From Arsenicicoccus cauae (GTDB lineage Bacteria > Actinomycetota > Actinomycetes > Actinomycetales > Dermatophilaceae): DNA of 64,000 nucleotides. Positions within the stretch are counted from its first letter, which is position 1; every line of letters starts with the position of its first letter. Below are positions 33,993 through 44,436 of the stretch, piece by piece. The notes beneath the pieces are model-generated. The model worked only from the letters and a program-made list of their open reading frames with translations, made no database searches and was not told the DNA's origin. Made by a program: the position numbers and the translations under genes. The DNA is taken from positions 1 through 64,000 of the forward strand of contig NZ_WLVL01000003.1 of NCBI RefSeq assembly GCF_009707125.1. The letters run 5' to 3'.

Positions 33993-35054
33993 ATGACGCT
34001 GCCCATCGCCACCCCGGTCTCCCCCATGCTGGCCAAGGCCGTCCCGACGGTCCCGGCCGCGGACTCCGTCCCGGGTGGGCTGTCCTACGAGCCGAAGTGG
34101 GACGGCTTCCGCTGCATCGTGATCCGCGACGGCGACGAGATCGAGCTGGCGAGCCGCGGCTCCAAGCCGCTCACGCGGTACTTCCCCGAGGTCGTCGAGC
34201 GGGTGCGCGAGCACCTGCCCCCTCGCTGCGTGGTCGACGCCGAGATCGTGGTCCGCGCGGGTGCCGCCGGCGCCGAGCACCTGGACTGGGACCTGCTCTC
34301 CCAGCGGATCCACCCGGCGGCCTCCCGCGTCGCCAAGCTCTCTGCGGAGACGCCGGCCGAGCTCATCTGCTTCGACCTGCTGGCCGACGACGACCGGGAC
34401 CACACGGATCGACCCTTCCGCGAGCGCCGTGCAGCCCTGGAGTCCCTGCTCGCGGACGTCTCGCCCGCGTCGGGCATCCACCTGACCCGGGTCACCCGAG
34501 ACCCGGAGCTGGCGCAGTCGTGGTTCGAGGACTTCGAGGGGGCGGGGCTCGACGGGGTGGTCGCCAAGCCGCTGGACGGGACCTACGAGCAGGGTCGGCG
34601 CACCATGCTCAAGGTCAAGCACAAGCGGACCGCGGAGGCGGTCGTGGTGGGCTACCGGGTCCACAAGAGCGGCCAGGGGGTCGGGTCGCTGCTGCTCGGG
34701 CTCGTGGACGAGGGAGGGCGGATCGTCAACGTCGGTGGCATCGCGGCGTTCACGGCCGCGCGGCGGCTCGAGCTCGTCGAGGAGCTCGAGCCCTATGTCA
34801 TGCGGGAGGAGGACGGCTCGGTGGTCGCGGCGGAGACGGACCGGTCGCGGTTCAGCTCGTCCAAGGACGTGTCCTACGTGCCGCTGCGACCCGAGCGGGT
34901 CGTGGAGGTCGCCTTCGACCAGCTGGAGAAGTCCCGGTTCCGGCACGCCGTGACCTTCCTGCGCTGGCGTCCCGACCGCGAGCCGATGTCCTGCACGCTG
35001 GCCCAGGTCAGCCGGGCCCCGAGGTATGACCTCGGTCGCGTCCTGGTCGAGTAG
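33993..35054 (+). CDS. ligC: ATP-dependent DNA ligase (LigC type)
   Basis: Seals DNA nicks using ATP. The 353-residue product has the adenylation motif I in YEPKWDGFRC (Lys), motif III ICFDLLA, motif IIIa RRAALESLL, motif IV LDGVVAKPLDGTYEQG, motif V MLKVKHKRTAEAVVVG, and a C-terminal OB domain. No polymerase or nuclease domain is fused. Length equals mycobacterial LigC (about 358). The start is ATG 33993 or ATG 33984 three codons upstream. The neighbouring gene for a LigD-type polymerase on the opposite strand suggests both serve end joining or base-excision gap repair; no Ku gene is in the window. Confidence 0.92.
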   Translation: MTLPIATPVSPMLAKAVPTVPAADSVPGGLSYEPKWDGFRCIVIRDGDEIELASRGSKPLTRYFPEVVERVREHLPPRCVVDAEIVVRAGAAGAEHLDWDLLSQRIHPAASRVAKLSAETPAELICFDLLADDDRDHTDRPFRERRAALESLLADVSPASGIHLTRVTRDPELAQSWFEDFEGAGLDGVVAKPLDGTYEQGRRTMLKVKHKRTAEAVVVGYRVHKSGQGVGSLLLGLVDEGGRIVNVGGIAAFTAARRLELVEELEPYVMREEDGSVVAAETDRSRFSSSKDVSYVPLRPERVVEVAFDQLEKSRFRHAVTFLRWRPDREPMSCTLAQVSRAPRYDLGRVLVE

Positions 35055-35176
35055 CCCACGACAGCGTGTCGCGCCGAGTGACCGTCCGTCACCGGCTCAC
35101 TCTGCATGCAGGTGAATCCCCTGATCGTTCCCTGGTGTGGCCCCGACCTGCGGATATGCCGTGTGACAGTGAAGTC

Positions 35177-35455
35177 ATGACCACGCCAGCCGCCACCTGG
35201 GCCAGCCGCGACCTCCCGGTGCTCCGCGCCGTGGAGCAGCTGGACCTGCTCGGCGGTCCCACCCACGAGCTGTCCGAGGTCGTGGCCCGCACCGGTCTGC
35301 GCGGCGACGAGGTGGTCGCGGCCCTCGAGACGCTGCAGGCTCTGCGGGCGGTCCGGGTCGAGGTCCTCGACGGTCGGCGGACCCGCGTCGGCAACGTCAC
35401 CGCCATCGGCGCCGCCATGCTGGCGATGCAGGCCGAGAACGACCTGGCCTGCTGA
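35177..35455 (+). CDS. Small winged-helix-like protein of unknown function
   Basis: Not recognised with certainty. The 92-residue product (ATG at 35177) reads like a compact DNA-binding domain: RDLPVLRAVEQLDLLGGPTHELSEVVARTGLRGDEVVAALETLQALRAVRVEVLDG has the helix / helix-turn-helix (LSEVVARTGLRGDEVVAALETL) / wing order seen in MarR- or IclR-type regulators. The frame is open upstream but the start fits the change in composition. It lies between the ligase and the polymerase gene and could regulate or belong to that repair module, though nothing shows this directly. Confidence 0.55.
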   Translation: MTTPAATWASRDLPVLRAVEQLDLLGGPTHELSEVVARTGLRGDEVVAALETLQALRAVRVEVLDGRRTRVGNVTAIGAAMLAMQAENDLAC

Positions 35456-35505
35456 TCCGCCTCGCCTGCTGATCCCCGGCCTCGTGCCCGGCGCGACGGC
35501 TCCCC

Positions 35506-36540
35506 TCAGGCGTCGTCGACCTTGCGGGCCCGGGACGGCTGCACCCGCGGCGGCTCGCCCGCCATCTTCGGATAGTCCGGGGGGAAGTTGAGCTCCCCGA
35601 GCCCGCGCTCGTCCACGTCCCGCTGCCACCACTGCAACGCGGTGTCCACCCGTGCCCGGGCGTCGTCGAAGCCCGCCCAGGGGTCGTCCTCGGCGGCCAC
35701 GATCTCGGGCGTCGTCCGCACGGTGTAGTCGCCGGGGGCGATGTCGCCGAGGACCTCCCAGGCGATCGGCATACTGACGGGCGCACCCGGCAGGGGGCGC
35801 GGGCTGTAGGCGCCGGCCAGGGTGCGGTCACGACAGGCCTGGTTGAAGTCGGCGAAGATCCGCTCGCCCCGCAGCTCCTTCCACCAGGCCGTGGTGACCA
35901 GGTCCGGGACGCGCCGCTCGAGCTCACGGGCGATGGCGATCACCGCGTGGCGCACCTCGAGGAACTCGTGCGCCGGCTCGATCGGGGCGAAGACGTGCAG
36001 CCCGCGGTTGCCGCTCGTCTTGACGTAGGGGTTCAGGCCCGCCTCCTGCAGGACCTCGCGCAGCACCCCCGCGGCTTCGACTGCCTCGGCGAAACCGGTG
36101 CCCGGCTGCGGGTCGAGGTCGATCCGCAGCTCGTCGGGGTCGTCGGTGTCCGAGGTGGTCACCGGCCAGGGGTGGAAGGTGACGGTGTTCATCTGCACGG
36201 CCCACACGGCGGTCGCCACCTCGTCGACGACGAGCTGCGGGTGCGTGCGGCCGGAGGGATAGGTGCACATCACGGTGCGGGCGAAGTCGGGGACGCCGCG
36301 GGGCGGGTTCTTGGAGTAGAACTCCTCCCCCGTGATCCCCTCGGGGAAGCGCTGCAGGGTCACGGGCCGGTCCGCGAGCCGGGCCACGAGCCGGTCCCCC
36401 ACCGCCAGGACGTAGCGGGCGAGGTCCTCCTTGGTGATCCCGTCGTCCGGCCACATGACCCGGTCCGGGCTCGAGACCCGCACCTGCCGGGTCGCGCCGC
36501 CCGGACCCGGGACCTCGATCGAGATGGCCTTGCTCGCCAC
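35506..36540 (-). CDS. LigD-type DNA polymerase/primase domain protein, stand-alone
   Basis: Archaeo-eukaryotic-primase-type polymerase as found in LigD; adds ribo- or deoxynucleotides during end joining or gap filling. The 344-residue product includes SSPDRVMWPDDGITKEDLARYV at the start, FYSKNPPRGVPDF, the metal-binding aspartates in ELRIDLDPQPG, and VKTSGNRGLHVFAPI with the conserved histidine region, then ERRVPDLVTTAWWKELRGERIFADFNQ. GTG at 36540 has AGGAG about 8 bases upstream. The ligase partner lies close by on the other strand, as in the Rv3730c/Rv3731 pair of M. tuberculosis. Confidence 0.92.
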   Translation of the reverse strand: MASKAISIEVPGPGGATRQVRVSSPDRVMWPDDGITKEDLARYVLAVGDRLVARLADRPVTLQRFPEGITGEEFYSKNPPRGVPDFARTVMCTYPSGRTHPQLVVDEVATAVWAVQMNTVTFHPWPVTTSDTDDPDELRIDLDPQPGTGFAEAVEAAGVLREVLQEAGLNPYVKTSGNRGLHVFAPIEPAHEFLEVRHAVIAIARELERRVPDLVTTAWWKELRGERIFADFNQACRDRTLAGAYSPRPLPGAPVSMPIAWEVLGDIAPGDYTVRTTPEIVAAEDDPWAGFDDARARVDTALQWWQRDVDERGLGELNFPPDYPKMAGEPPRVQPSRARKVDDA

Positions 36541-36601
36541 GACGTGCTCCTGTCGGCCTGGTGAGCGGAATCTGCCGCGACCCCGCGAGGTTGGACCCAG
36601 T

Positions 36602-37012
36602 ATGACCCAGCGCGAGTACCCCGTGACCAAGTCCGACGAGCAGTGGCGTGCCTCGCTGACGCCCGCCGAGTATGCCGTCCTGCGCCAGGCCGGCACCGAG
36701 CGACCCTTCGTCGGCGAGTACACCGACACGACCACCGAGGGCGTCTACAGCTGTCGCGCATGCGGCGCCGAGCTGTTCACGCACACCGAGAAGTTCTCCT
36801 CGCACTGCGGGTGGCCGTCCTTCTACGCCCCCTCCGAGGCCGACAACGTCGAGCTGCGCGAGGACCGGTCGCTGGGCATGGTGCGGGTCGAGGTGCTGTG
36901 CGCGCAGTGCGGCTCGCACCTGGGCCACGTCTTCGAGGGCGAGGGCTACCCGACGCCGACCGACCAGCGCTACTGCATCAACTCCGTCTCGATGCGACTC
37001 TCCCCCCGCTGA
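36602..37012 (+). CDS. msrB: Peptide-methionine (R)-S-oxide reductase MsrB
   Basis: Reduces methionine-R-sulfoxide in proteins. The 136-residue product has the zinc cysteines in YSCRACGAELF and LCAQCGSHLGHVF, the conserved SHCGWPSFY, and the catalytic cysteine in QRYCINSVSMRL. Length is typical. ATG at 36602 follows a short divergent spacer (61 bases) shared with the polymerase gene. Confidence 0.96.
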   Translation: MTQREYPVTKSDEQWRASLTPAEYAVLRQAGTERPFVGEYTDTTTEGVYSCRACGAELFTHTEKFSSHCGWPSFYAPSEADNVELREDRSLGMVRVEVLCAQCGSHLGHVFEGEGYPTPTDQRYCINSVSMRLSPR

Positions 37013-37026
37013 CCCGCCGGGGGCCA

Positions 37027-37060
37027 GGGCATCGACCGGCCTTCGTCCCCCAGGCTGATG
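37027..37060 (-). repeat. 34-44 bp repeat family, copy A (inverted)
   Basis: Reverse complement of copies B and C near 38.3 kb. It lies 15 bases after the msrB stop. Match with copy B is complete over the 34 bases except for one substitution. Confidence 0.85.
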
Positions 37061-37465
37061 TTCCTAGGGCCGGCTGATCTCGCGGTCGTGCCCGTATGCC
37101 GACCCCCGATCCCCCTCGCGGCAGCTCAGGAGCTGTCTCATTGCCGCGCCCAGCCCGGTATCCGTGCGTTGGGGACCACGTTCGCCACCAGGTCGGCCAG
37201 ACCGATGCGCTGGTCGTTCAGGGTGTGGTCATCCTCCGGTCGGCGGAGTCTCGGGGGTGAACGCGGCATCGGGCAGCATCGGGCGTGGCATGGTACCCCA
37301 TCAGGAGTGGGCGATCTCGTGGCGGCGCGCGGTCGACCAGGATTCGCCGTCCTGCTCGGCGCTCGTGGGGTGCACGCCGAGCTCGGACGGGTGTGCACCG
37401 CGGTGATCATGGCGCGAGCCCAGCCATCGCTTGCGGGGGGCCGCTGATCCTGCTCCGCCCCGAGA
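37061..37465. other. Gene-free region between msrB and the GPP34 gene
   Basis: About 400 bases with no coding sequence I can support. Frames exist on both strands, but with irregular composition and no motif; codon bias is weaker than in neighbouring genes. It may be decayed sequence. It contains one GTATGCC heptamer (37094). Confidence 0.5.
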
Positions 37466-38149
37466 TCAGCTGGAACCGCTCGTGGAGGAGACGGTCGCCG
37501 CCGTGATCGCCGCGATCATCCCGGCGTTGGCCGACTGGACCGCCCGGGCAACGCCGTCGGCACCGGGGCCGGCAGACTCCGCGACGGCCTTGATGCCTCG
37601 CTTGAGGTCACCCTTGTCCAGGCCGACCTCGTCGGGGTGGAAGACCTTGGTGCCGAGCTCCAGGCCGTGGACCAGCCCGACCAGCGCGTGCTGCTCGACC
37701 GTCGGTGAGGCGCCGCGCAACACCGCGACCAGCCCGCGGCGCAGCTCGGCCTCGCGGCTCACGTCCACGATCGGGTAGCGCTGCGGCTTGAGACCGAGCA
37801 TGCCGCCCTCCTCGACCCGCACCACCCCGCGTCGGGCGAGGTAGTCCCCGACCTCGCGCTCGAGCTTGCGGGCTGCTCCGGGGATGACGGACGAGAGCCG
37901 CTTGCCGTCCTTGTGCCCGAACCTGCGCAGCCCCTCGTCGAGGAGCTCGTCGCCCGTCACGCTGGTGTCCAGGACACGGAGCTTCTTGCCGTCGTCGCTC
38001 ACGCCGAGGCGACCGGCCGCGACGAGGTCGGAGAGCAGGGCGCCGGCCAGACCGTAGCCCGTCTGCTGCCCCATCGACACAGGCTTGCCATCGTCCTTGA
38101 GGACGAGCAGGAAGAGGGAGGTGGTCGTGCTGGGCTGGTTCGTCGTCAT
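37466..38149 (-). CDS. GPP34 (GOLPH3/Vps74-like) family phosphoprotein
   Basis: Belongs to the GPP34 family, whose eukaryotic members bind phosphatidylinositol 4-phosphate in the Golgi; bacterial members are common in actinobacteria and uncharacterised. The 227-residue product shows the family layout: SLFLLVLKDDGKP, YGLAGALLSDLVAAGRLGV (helices around the lipid-binding pocket), LARRGVVRVEEGGMLGL, RYPIVD, and a C-terminal helix. ATG at 38149 is preceded by TAGGTT at 7 bases, suggesting a leaderless message. The gene is bracketed by inverted copies of a short repeat. Confidence 0.85.
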   Translation of the reverse strand: MTTNQPSTTTSLFLLVLKDDGKPVSMGQQTGYGLAGALLSDLVAAGRLGVSDDGKKLRVLDTSVTGDELLDEGLRRFGHKDGKRLSSVIPGAARKLEREVGDYLARRGVVRVEEGGMLGLKPQRYPIVDVSREAELRRGLVAVLRGASPTVEQHALVGLVHGLELGTKVFHPDEVGLDKGDLKRGIKAVAESAGPGADGVARAVQSANAGMIAAITAATVSSTSGSS

Positions 38150-38156
38150 GCCCACG

Positions 38157-38162
38157 AACCTA
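38157..38162 (-). promoter_or_regulatory. Candidate -10 box of the GPP34 gene (leaderless)
   Basis: TAGGTT on the minus strand, 7 bases before the ATG at 38149. Confidence 0.3.
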
Positions 38163-38255
38163 GGGTGGGGGCGCGTGGCGGGGCATCCCCCGGGAGGATG
38201 GTTCGCGTGGGCATACCTTCTCCTCCGGGAGGACGAGATCGACCGGCTCTGGTCT

Positions 38256-38299
38256 CATCGGCCTGGGGGACGAAGGCCGGTCGATGCCCCTACCCCGGG
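38256..38299 (+). repeat. 34-44 bp repeat family, copy B
   Basis: Same sequence as copy C at 38306-38349 except for two or three substitutions, in direct orientation with a 50-base period. Inverted relative to copy A at 37027-37060. Confidence 0.85.
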
Positions 38300-38305
38300 C
38301 GGGGG

Positions 38306-38349
38306 CATCAGCCTGGGGAACGAAGGCCGGTCGATGCCCCTACCCCCGG
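38306..38349 (+). repeat. 34-44 bp repeat family, copy C
   Basis: Lies 4 bases beyond the hemQ stop (38354). Together with copies A and B it brackets the GPP34 gene and the gene-free region. Copies A and C each follow the 3' end of a gene (msrB and hemQ). Confidence 0.85.
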
Positions 38350-38353
38350 TAGG

Positions 38354-39082
38354 TCATGGGAGGTCGGCGACGAGCTGGTCGAGGTCGACGCGCGGGCCGG
38401 TGAAGAACGGCACCTCCTCGCGCGTGTGCCGCCGCGCAGCCGCCCCCCGCAGGTGCCGCATGAGGTCGACGATCCGGTGCAGGTCGTCGGCCTCGAAGGC
38501 CAGCAGCCACTCGTAGTCGCCGAGGGCGAAGCTCGCCACCGTGTTGGCCCGTACGTCGGGGTAGTCGCGGGCCATCCGGCCGTGCTCGACGAGCAGGTCG
38601 CGGCGCTCCTCGTCGGCAAGGAGGTACCACTCGTAGGACCGCACGAAGGGGTAGACGCACACGTAGGCGCGCGGCGTCTCGTCGGCCATGAACGCCGGGA
38701 TGTGGCTCTTGTTGAACTCCGCCGGGCGGTGGATCGCGACATTGGACCACACCGGGTCGCACGCCCGGCCCAGCCCCGTGCGCCGGAAGGCGTGGTAGGC
38801 CCGCTGCACCGCCTCGACGGACTCGCCGTGCCACCACACCATGAAGTCCGCGTCGGCCCGCAGCCCGGCCACGTCGTAGATCCCGCGCACCGTGACCTGC
38901 CCGTCGGCGGCGAGCTGGTCGAAGAACGCCTGCGCCTCGGCGAGCAGCCCCTCGCGCTCCGCCTCGTCCCCCACGGAGTCGGTCACCTGGAAGACGGACC
39001 ACATGGTGTAGCGGATCGAGTCGTTGATCGCGCGGACCTCGGCGGGGGACGGACGGCGGTGCTGCTGGGGCTTGAGACTCAT
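38354..39082 (-). CDS. hemQ: Coproheme decarboxylase HemQ (chlorite-dismutase fold)
   Basis: Last enzyme of the actinobacterial (coproporphyrin-dependent) heme pathway, converting iron-coproporphyrin to heme b with peroxide. The 242-residue product has TMWSVFQV at the start of the first ferredoxin-like half, DFMVWWHG, the tyrosine-bearing [15 protein letters not shown] (the reactive tyrosine expected here), [33 protein letters not shown] with the expected proximal histidine, and a C-terminal [10 protein letters not shown] typical of HemQ. ATG at 39082. No other heme gene is in the window. Confidence 0.93.
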   Translation of the reverse strand: MSLKPQQHRRPSPAEVRAINDSIRYTMWSVFQVTDSVGDEAEREGLLAEAQAFFDQLAADGQVTVRGIYDVAGLRADADFMVWWHGESVEAVQRAYHAFRRTGLGRACDPVWSNVAIHRPAEFNKSHIPAFMADETPRAYVCVYPFVRSYEWYLLADEERRDLLVEHGRMARDYPDVRANTVASFALGDYEWLLAFEADDLHRIVDLMRHLRGAAARRHTREEVPFFTGPRVDLDQLVADLP

Positions 39083-39131
39083 GCCCGCATCATCCCACCT
39101 GCGCGCTGCCCAGAGCACACGCCAGGCAGCA

Positions 39132-39177
39132 CGCGGCCCCGGGCCGGTCAGCGTCAGGCGACCGGCCCGGGGCCGCG
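39132..39177 (-). terminator. Hairpin terminator after tpiA
   Basis: Perfect 18 bp stem: 39132-39149 pairs with 39160-39177 around a 10-base loop, 12 bases after the tpiA stop. Confidence 0.88.
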
Positions 39178-39189
39178 GGATACGTGCGG

Positions 39190-39978
39190 TCAGGCGTTGT
39201 GGGCCTGGTAGCGCACGATCTTGGCGAACTCCTCCGGGTCCAGCGAGGCCCCGCCGACGAGGGCGCCGTCGACGTCCTCCTTGGCCATGATCTGGGCGAC
39301 GTTGCCGGACTTGACCGAGCCGCCGTAGAGGATGCGGACACCGTCGGCCAGCTCCGCGGAGTAGAGCTCGGCGAGCTTGCCGCGGATCGCGCCGCAGACC
39401 TCCTGCGCGTCCTCGGGGGTCGCGACCTCGCCGGTGCCGATGGCCCAGATGGGCTCGTAGGCGATGACGATGCTCCTGGCCTGGTCCTCGGGCAGCCCGT
39501 CGAGGTCGGCCTCGATCTGGGCGAGCACGTGCTCGACCTGACGCCCCTCCTTGCGGACGTCGAGGGCCTCGCCGCAGCACAGGATCGGCGTCAGGCCGTG
39601 CCGGTAGGCCGCCTTGACCTTGGCATTCAGCAGCTCGTCGGTCTCGCCGTGGCCCTCGCGCCGCTCGCTGTGACCGACCGCCACGTAGGTGCAGCCGAGC
39701 TTGGCGAGGAAGGCGCCGGAGATGTCACCGGTGTAGGCGCCGGAGTCGTGCTGCGAGAGGTCCTGGGCGCCGTACTTGAGCTCGAGCTTGTCGCCCTCGA
39801 CCAGGGTCTGCACCGAGCGCAGGTCGGTGAACGGCGCCAGCACCGCGACCTCGACCGCGGCGTAGTCGTGCTTGGCGTCGCGCAGGGTCCAGTCGAGCTT
39901 TTGCACGAGATGCGTGGCCTGCAGGTGGTCCTGGTTCATCTTCCAGTTGCCGGCCATCAACGGCGTGCGGGATGCCAT
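39190..39978 (-). CDS. tpiA: Triosephosphate isomerase
   Basis: Interconverts dihydroxyacetone phosphate and glyceraldehyde 3-phosphate. The 262-residue product has NWKMN (catalytic Lys), VAVGHSERR (His), [13 protein letters not shown] (Glu) and GGSVKSGN for phosphate binding. ATG at 39978 has AAGGAGA upstream. It follows pgk in the glycolytic series gap-pgk-tpiA, but a hairpin lies in the 102 bp between pgk and tpiA. secG, which often follows tpiA in actinobacteria, is not next; a strong terminator and hemQ are. Confidence 0.97.
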   Translation of the reverse strand: MASRTPLMAGNWKMNQDHLQATHLVQKLDWTLRDAKHDYAAVEVAVLAPFTDLRSVQTLVEGDKLELKYGAQDLSQHDSGAYTGDISGAFLAKLGCTYVAVGHSERREGHGETDELLNAKVKAAYRHGLTPILCCGEALDVRKEGRQVEHVLAQIEADLDGLPEDQARSIVIAYEPIWAIGTGEVATPEDAQEVCGAIRGKLAELYSAELADGVRILYGGSVKSGNVAQIMAKEDVDGALVGGASLDPEEFAKIVRYQAHNA

Positions 39979-40022
39979 GTGCGTCTCCTTGTGAGTCAAG
40001 AGTTTTCAGTCGTATGACGAGA

Positions 40023-40062
40023 AGGCGGCCCCGCCACCCGGGTCGGGTTCACGGGGCCGCCT
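40023..40062 (-). terminator. Hairpin between pgk and tpiA
   Basis: aggcggcccc (40023-40032) pairs with ggggccgcct (40053-40062), 18 bases after the pgk stop. It may terminate or attenuate transcription into tpiA. Confidence 0.7.
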
Positions 40063-40080
40063 CGTGTCGTGCAGCCGGCG

Positions 40081-41277
40081 TCAGCCGAGGATGGAGATGC
40101 CCGGGAGGTCCTTGCCCTCGAGGTACTCCAGGCTCGCGCCGCCACCGGTGGAGATGTGACCGAACTGGTCGTCGGAGAAGCCCAGCTGACGCACGGCGGC
40201 GGCGGAGTCGCCACCACCGACGACGGTCAGCGCGCCCTTGGCGGTCGCGTCGACCAGGGCCTGGGCCACCGCCTTGGTGCCGGCGGCGTACGGCGCCATC
40301 TCGAAGGCCCCCATGGGGCCGTTCCAGAAGACGGTCCTGGCGTCGGCGACCTTGGAGGCGTAGAGCTCCGCGGACCTCGGCCCGATGTCCAGGCCCATCT
40401 GGTCTGCCGGGATCGCGTCGGCAGCCACCGTGGTGACCTCGCCCTCGGCGCTGAACTCTGCGTTGCAGACCACGTCGACCGGCAGGACGATCTCGACGCC
40501 GGACTCCTCGGCCCGGTCGAGGTAGCCCTTGCAGGTCTCGACGTTGTCCTCGTCGAGCAGGCTCTTGCCCACCTCGTGGCCCTGGGCCTTGAGGAAGGTG
40601 AAGGCCATGCCGCCCCCGATGAGGAGGCGATCGGCCTTGCCGAGGAGGTTGTCGATGACGGCGAGCTTGTCGGCGACCTTGGCGCCGCCGAGGACCACGG
40701 CATACGGCCGCTCGGGGTCCTCGGTGAGGCGCTCGAGCACGTCGACCTCGGTCTTGACCAGACCGCCCATGGCGGCGGGCAGGATCTGCGCGACGTCGTA
40801 GACGGATGCCTGCTTGCGGTGCACGACGCCGAAGCCGTCGGACACATAGGCGTCCGCGAGCGACGCGAGCTCCTTGGCGAAGGCCTGACGCTCGGACTCG
40901 TCCTTGCTCGTCTCGCCGGGGTTGAACCGGAGGTTCTCCAGGAGGGCCACCTGGCCGTCCTGCAGTCCCTCGACCGTGGCCTTGGCGGACTCCCCCACCG
41001 TGTCGGTGGCGAAGGCGACGTCCTGGCCGAGCAGCTCGCCCAGGCGGGAGACCACGGGCCTCAGCGAGTACTTGTCCTCCGGCGCGCCCTTGGGGCGACC
41101 GAGGTGGGCGACGACGACGACGCGTGCACCCTTCTCGGTCAGCTCCTGGATGGTGGGCACGGACGCGCGGACCCGGCCGTCGTCGGTGATGCGGTCACCG
41201 TCGAGCGGCACGTTGAGGTCCGAGCGGACGAGGACTCGCTTGCCGCGCAGGTCACCCAGGTCGGCAATGGTCTTCAT
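40081..41277 (-). CDS. pgk: Phosphoglycerate kinase
   Basis: Glycolytic kinase making ATP from 1,3-bisphosphoglycerate. The 398-residue product starts [25 protein letters not shown] and includes [28 protein letters not shown], the nucleotide site [11 protein letters not shown] and the C-terminal [16 protein letters not shown] at 41277 lies 17 bases after the gap stop, so the two are cotranscribed. The frame runs far upstream as an overlap with gap but without similarity. Confidence 0.98.
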   Translation of the reverse strand: MKTIADLGDLRGKRVLVRSDLNVPLDGDRITDDGRVRASVPTIQELTEKGARVVVVAHLGRPKGAPEDKYSLRPVVSRLGELLGQDVAFATDTVGESAKATVEGLQDGQVALLENLRFNPGETSKDESERQAFAKELASLADAYVSDGFGVVHRKQASVYDVAQILPAAMGGLVKTEVDVLERLTEDPERPYAVVLGGAKVADKLAVIDNLLGKADRLLIGGGMAFTFLKAQGHEVGKSLLDEDNVETCKGYLDRAEESGVEIVLPVDVVCNAEFSAEGEVTTVAADAIPADQMGLDIGPRSAELYASKVADARTVFWNGPMGAFEMAPYAAGTKAVAQALVDATAKGALTVVGGGDSAAAVRQLGFSDDQFGHISTGGGASLEYLEGKDLPGISILG

Positions 41278-41294
41278 CGGCTGTCCCCGATCGC

Positions 41295-42437
<1,143 letters not shown>

Positions 42438-43418
42438 TCAGAGGTCGAGCATGTCGGGCGTCAGGTTGGCCTCGGTCCCGGGTATGCCGAGGTCCTGGGC
42501 GCGCTTGTCGGCCATCGCCAGCAGGCGCCGGATCCGCCCCGCGACCGCGTCCTTGGTCATCGGGGGCTGCGCGAGCTGGCCGAGCTCCTCGAGGCTGGCC
42601 TGCTTGTGCTGGAGCCGCAGCGTGCCGGCCTGACGCAGGTGGTCGGGCACCTCCTCGCCGAGGATCTCCAGGGCGCGCTCCACCCGCGAGCCCGCCGCGA
42701 CGGCGGCCCGGGCCGAGCGCCGCAGGTTGGCGTCGTCGAAGTTGGCGAGGCGGTTGGCGGTGGCGCGGACCTCGCGGCGCATCCGCCGCTCCTCCCAGGC
42801 CAGCACCGCGTCGTGGGCGCCCATGCGCGTGAGGACCTGGCTGATGGCGTCCCCGTCGCGGATGACGACACGGTCGATGCCCCGCACCTCCCGCGCCTTG
42901 GCCGCGATCGAGAACCGCCGGGCCGCGCCCACGAGGGCGAGGGCGGCCTCGGGGCCAGGGCAGGTGACCTCGAGGGCCGAGGACCGGCCAGGCTCGGTGA
43001 GCGAGCCGTGGGCGAGGAAGGCCCCGCGCCACGCGGCGACCGCGTCGTCGGTGGCGCCCGAGACGACCTTGGGCGGCAGACCGCGCACGGGGCGACCGCG
43101 CGGGTCGATCAGGCCGGTCTGGCGCGCGAGCGCCTCGCCGTCCTGGACGACGCGCACGACGTAGCGGCTGCCCTTGCGCAGGCCCCCGGCGGACAGCACC
43201 CCGATCTCGCTGGTGTAGCCGTAGACGTCGGCGACGTCCTTGACCAGGCGCCTCGCGACGGAGCCGGTGTCGAGCTCGGCCTCCACCACGATGCGTCCAC
43301 CGACGATGTGCAGGCCACCGCTGAACCGGAGGATGGCGGAGACCTCAGCCTTGCGGCACGAGGGCTTGGTGATCTGGAGCCGGCTGAGCTCGTCCTTGAC
43401 CATGGCCGTCATCGACAT
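42438..43418 (-). CDS. whiA: WhiA, sporulation/cell-division transcription regulator
   Basis: DNA-binding protein with a degenerate LAGLIDADG homing-endonuclease fold and a C-terminal helix-turn-helix. In Streptomyces it acts with WhiB in sporulation septation; non-sporulating actinobacteria and Firmicutes also carry it, with roles in growth and division. The 326-residue product has [28 protein letters not shown] at the start, [12 protein letters not shown] for the LAGLIDADG-like half, and [30 protein letters not shown] for the C-terminal domain. ATG at 43418 fits the AGGATGG ribosome site; ATG 43427 is too close to it. Belongs to uvrC-rapZ-yvcK-whiA. Confidence 0.97.
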   Translation of the reverse strand: MSMTAMVKDELSRLQITKPSCRKAEVSAILRFSGGLHIVGGRIVVEAELDTGSVARRLVKDVADVYGYTSEIGVLSAGGLRKGSRYVVRVVQDGEALARQTGLIDPRGRPVRGLPPKVVSGATDDAVAAWRGAFLAHGSLTEPGRSSALEVTCPGPEAALALVGAARRFSIAAKAREVRGIDRVVIRDGDAISQVLTRMGAHDAVLAWEERRMRREVRATANRLANFDDANLRRSARAAVAAGSRVERALEILGEEVPDHLRQAGTLRLQHKQASLEELGQLAQPPMTKDAVAGRIRRLLAMADKRAQDLGIPGTEANLTPDMLDL

Positions 43419-43497
43419 GGGATCCATCCTGACAGTAGGCCGCACGGTGCGTGGGCGAATTCGGCACGTTTCGTACAAATGCGACAGCGCAGTGTAG

Positions 43498-44436
43498 TCA
43501 GCTCATGATGTCACGGTAGGCGGCGGCGAGACGGAGCGAGTCGTGCTGGCCCGGGCTCCCGGCGGTCGCCACCTCGGCCACGACCAGCTCGGCACCGAGC
43601 TGCTGCGCCGCCTGGCGCAGGGCCTGCTCGTCGGCGACCACGGACGGGTCCGCCAGCACGACGTCCAGCCGCAGCTCCGGCGCGTGCGCCGCCAGCACCT
43701 CGAGGTGGCGCTCGGCGGTGAAGCCGGAGGTCTCGGACGTGTCCAGCTCGAGGTTGAGGTTGAGCAGGCGGCGCGCCGGGGTGCGCACCAGGGCCGCGCG
43801 CAGCTCCGGGACCAGCAGGTGCGGGATGACGGACGTGAACCACGACCCCGGTCCCAGCACGACCCACCCGGCCTCGTCGATGGCCTGCACCGCCTCGGGA
43901 CTGGCGGGCGGCTCCTGCGGGACGACGGCGATCGACGCGACCTGGCCCGGGGTCTTGGCGACCGACGCCTGCCCCGTCACGGTGCTGAGCGCCTCGGGGT
44001 CGCCCGGGTCCAGCCCCCGCACCACCGCCTCGATCGTCAGGGGCACCGCGGCCATGGGCAGGACCCGCCCGCGGGCGCTCAGCAGCCGACCGACCATGTC
44101 GAGGCCACGCACCGTGTCGCCGTAGTGCTCCCACAGCGACAGGATCAGCAGGTTGCCGAGGCTGTGGCCGCCGAGCGGCCCCTCCCCCGCGAACCGGTGC
44201 TGCAGCACCGCCGCCCACGTGGTGCCCCACTCGTCGTCGTTGCAGAGCGCCGCCAGCGCCATACGGAGGTCGCCCGGTGGGAGGACGTCGAACTCCGCCC
44301 GCAGCCGACCCGAGGAGCCACCGTCGTCGGCCACGGTCACGACCGCGGTGATCTGGTCGCTGACCAGCCGCAGGGCGGACAGCGTCGCCGCCAGCCCGTG
44401 GCCTCCCCCCAGCGCCACGACCCGGGGCCGACTCAC
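43498..44436 (-). CDS. yvcK: YvcK/CofD-like protein (GlmR-type)
   Basis: UDP-sugar-binding protein of the YvcK/CuvA group, needed for cell-wall precursor balance during gluconeogenic growth in Bacillus and mycobacteria. The 312-residue product begins [19 protein letters not shown], a Rossmann-like loop, followed by [39 protein letters not shown] and [18 protein letters not shown], the family motifs. GTG at 44436 overlaps the rapZ stop as GTGA. Confidence 0.94.
   Translation of the reverse strand: MSRPRVVALGGGHGLAATLSALRLVSDQITAVVTVADDGGSSGRLRAEFDVLPPGDLRMALAALCNDDEWGTTWAAVLQHRFAGEGPLGGHSLGNLLILSLWEHYGDTVRGLDMVGRLLSARGRVLPMAAVPLTIEAVVRGLDPGDPEALSTVTGQASVAKTPGQVASIAVVPQEPPASPEAVQAIDEAGWVVLGPGSWFTSVIPHLLVPELRAALVRTPARRLLNLNLELDTSETSGFTAERHLEVLAAHAPELRLDVVLADPSVVADEQALRQAAQQLGAELVVAEVATAGSPGQHDSLRLAAAYRDIMS

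Noticed and set aside
37138-37410. Minus-strand frame of 90 codons in the gene-free region
   Set aside because: Irregular codon bias, no ribosome site and no recognisable motif; could be decayed sequence but not supportable as a gene.
38256-38349. Two direct repeats considered as a CRISPR start
   Set aside because: Only two units with a spacer of a few bases and a third copy inverted 1.2 kb away; no cas genes in the window.
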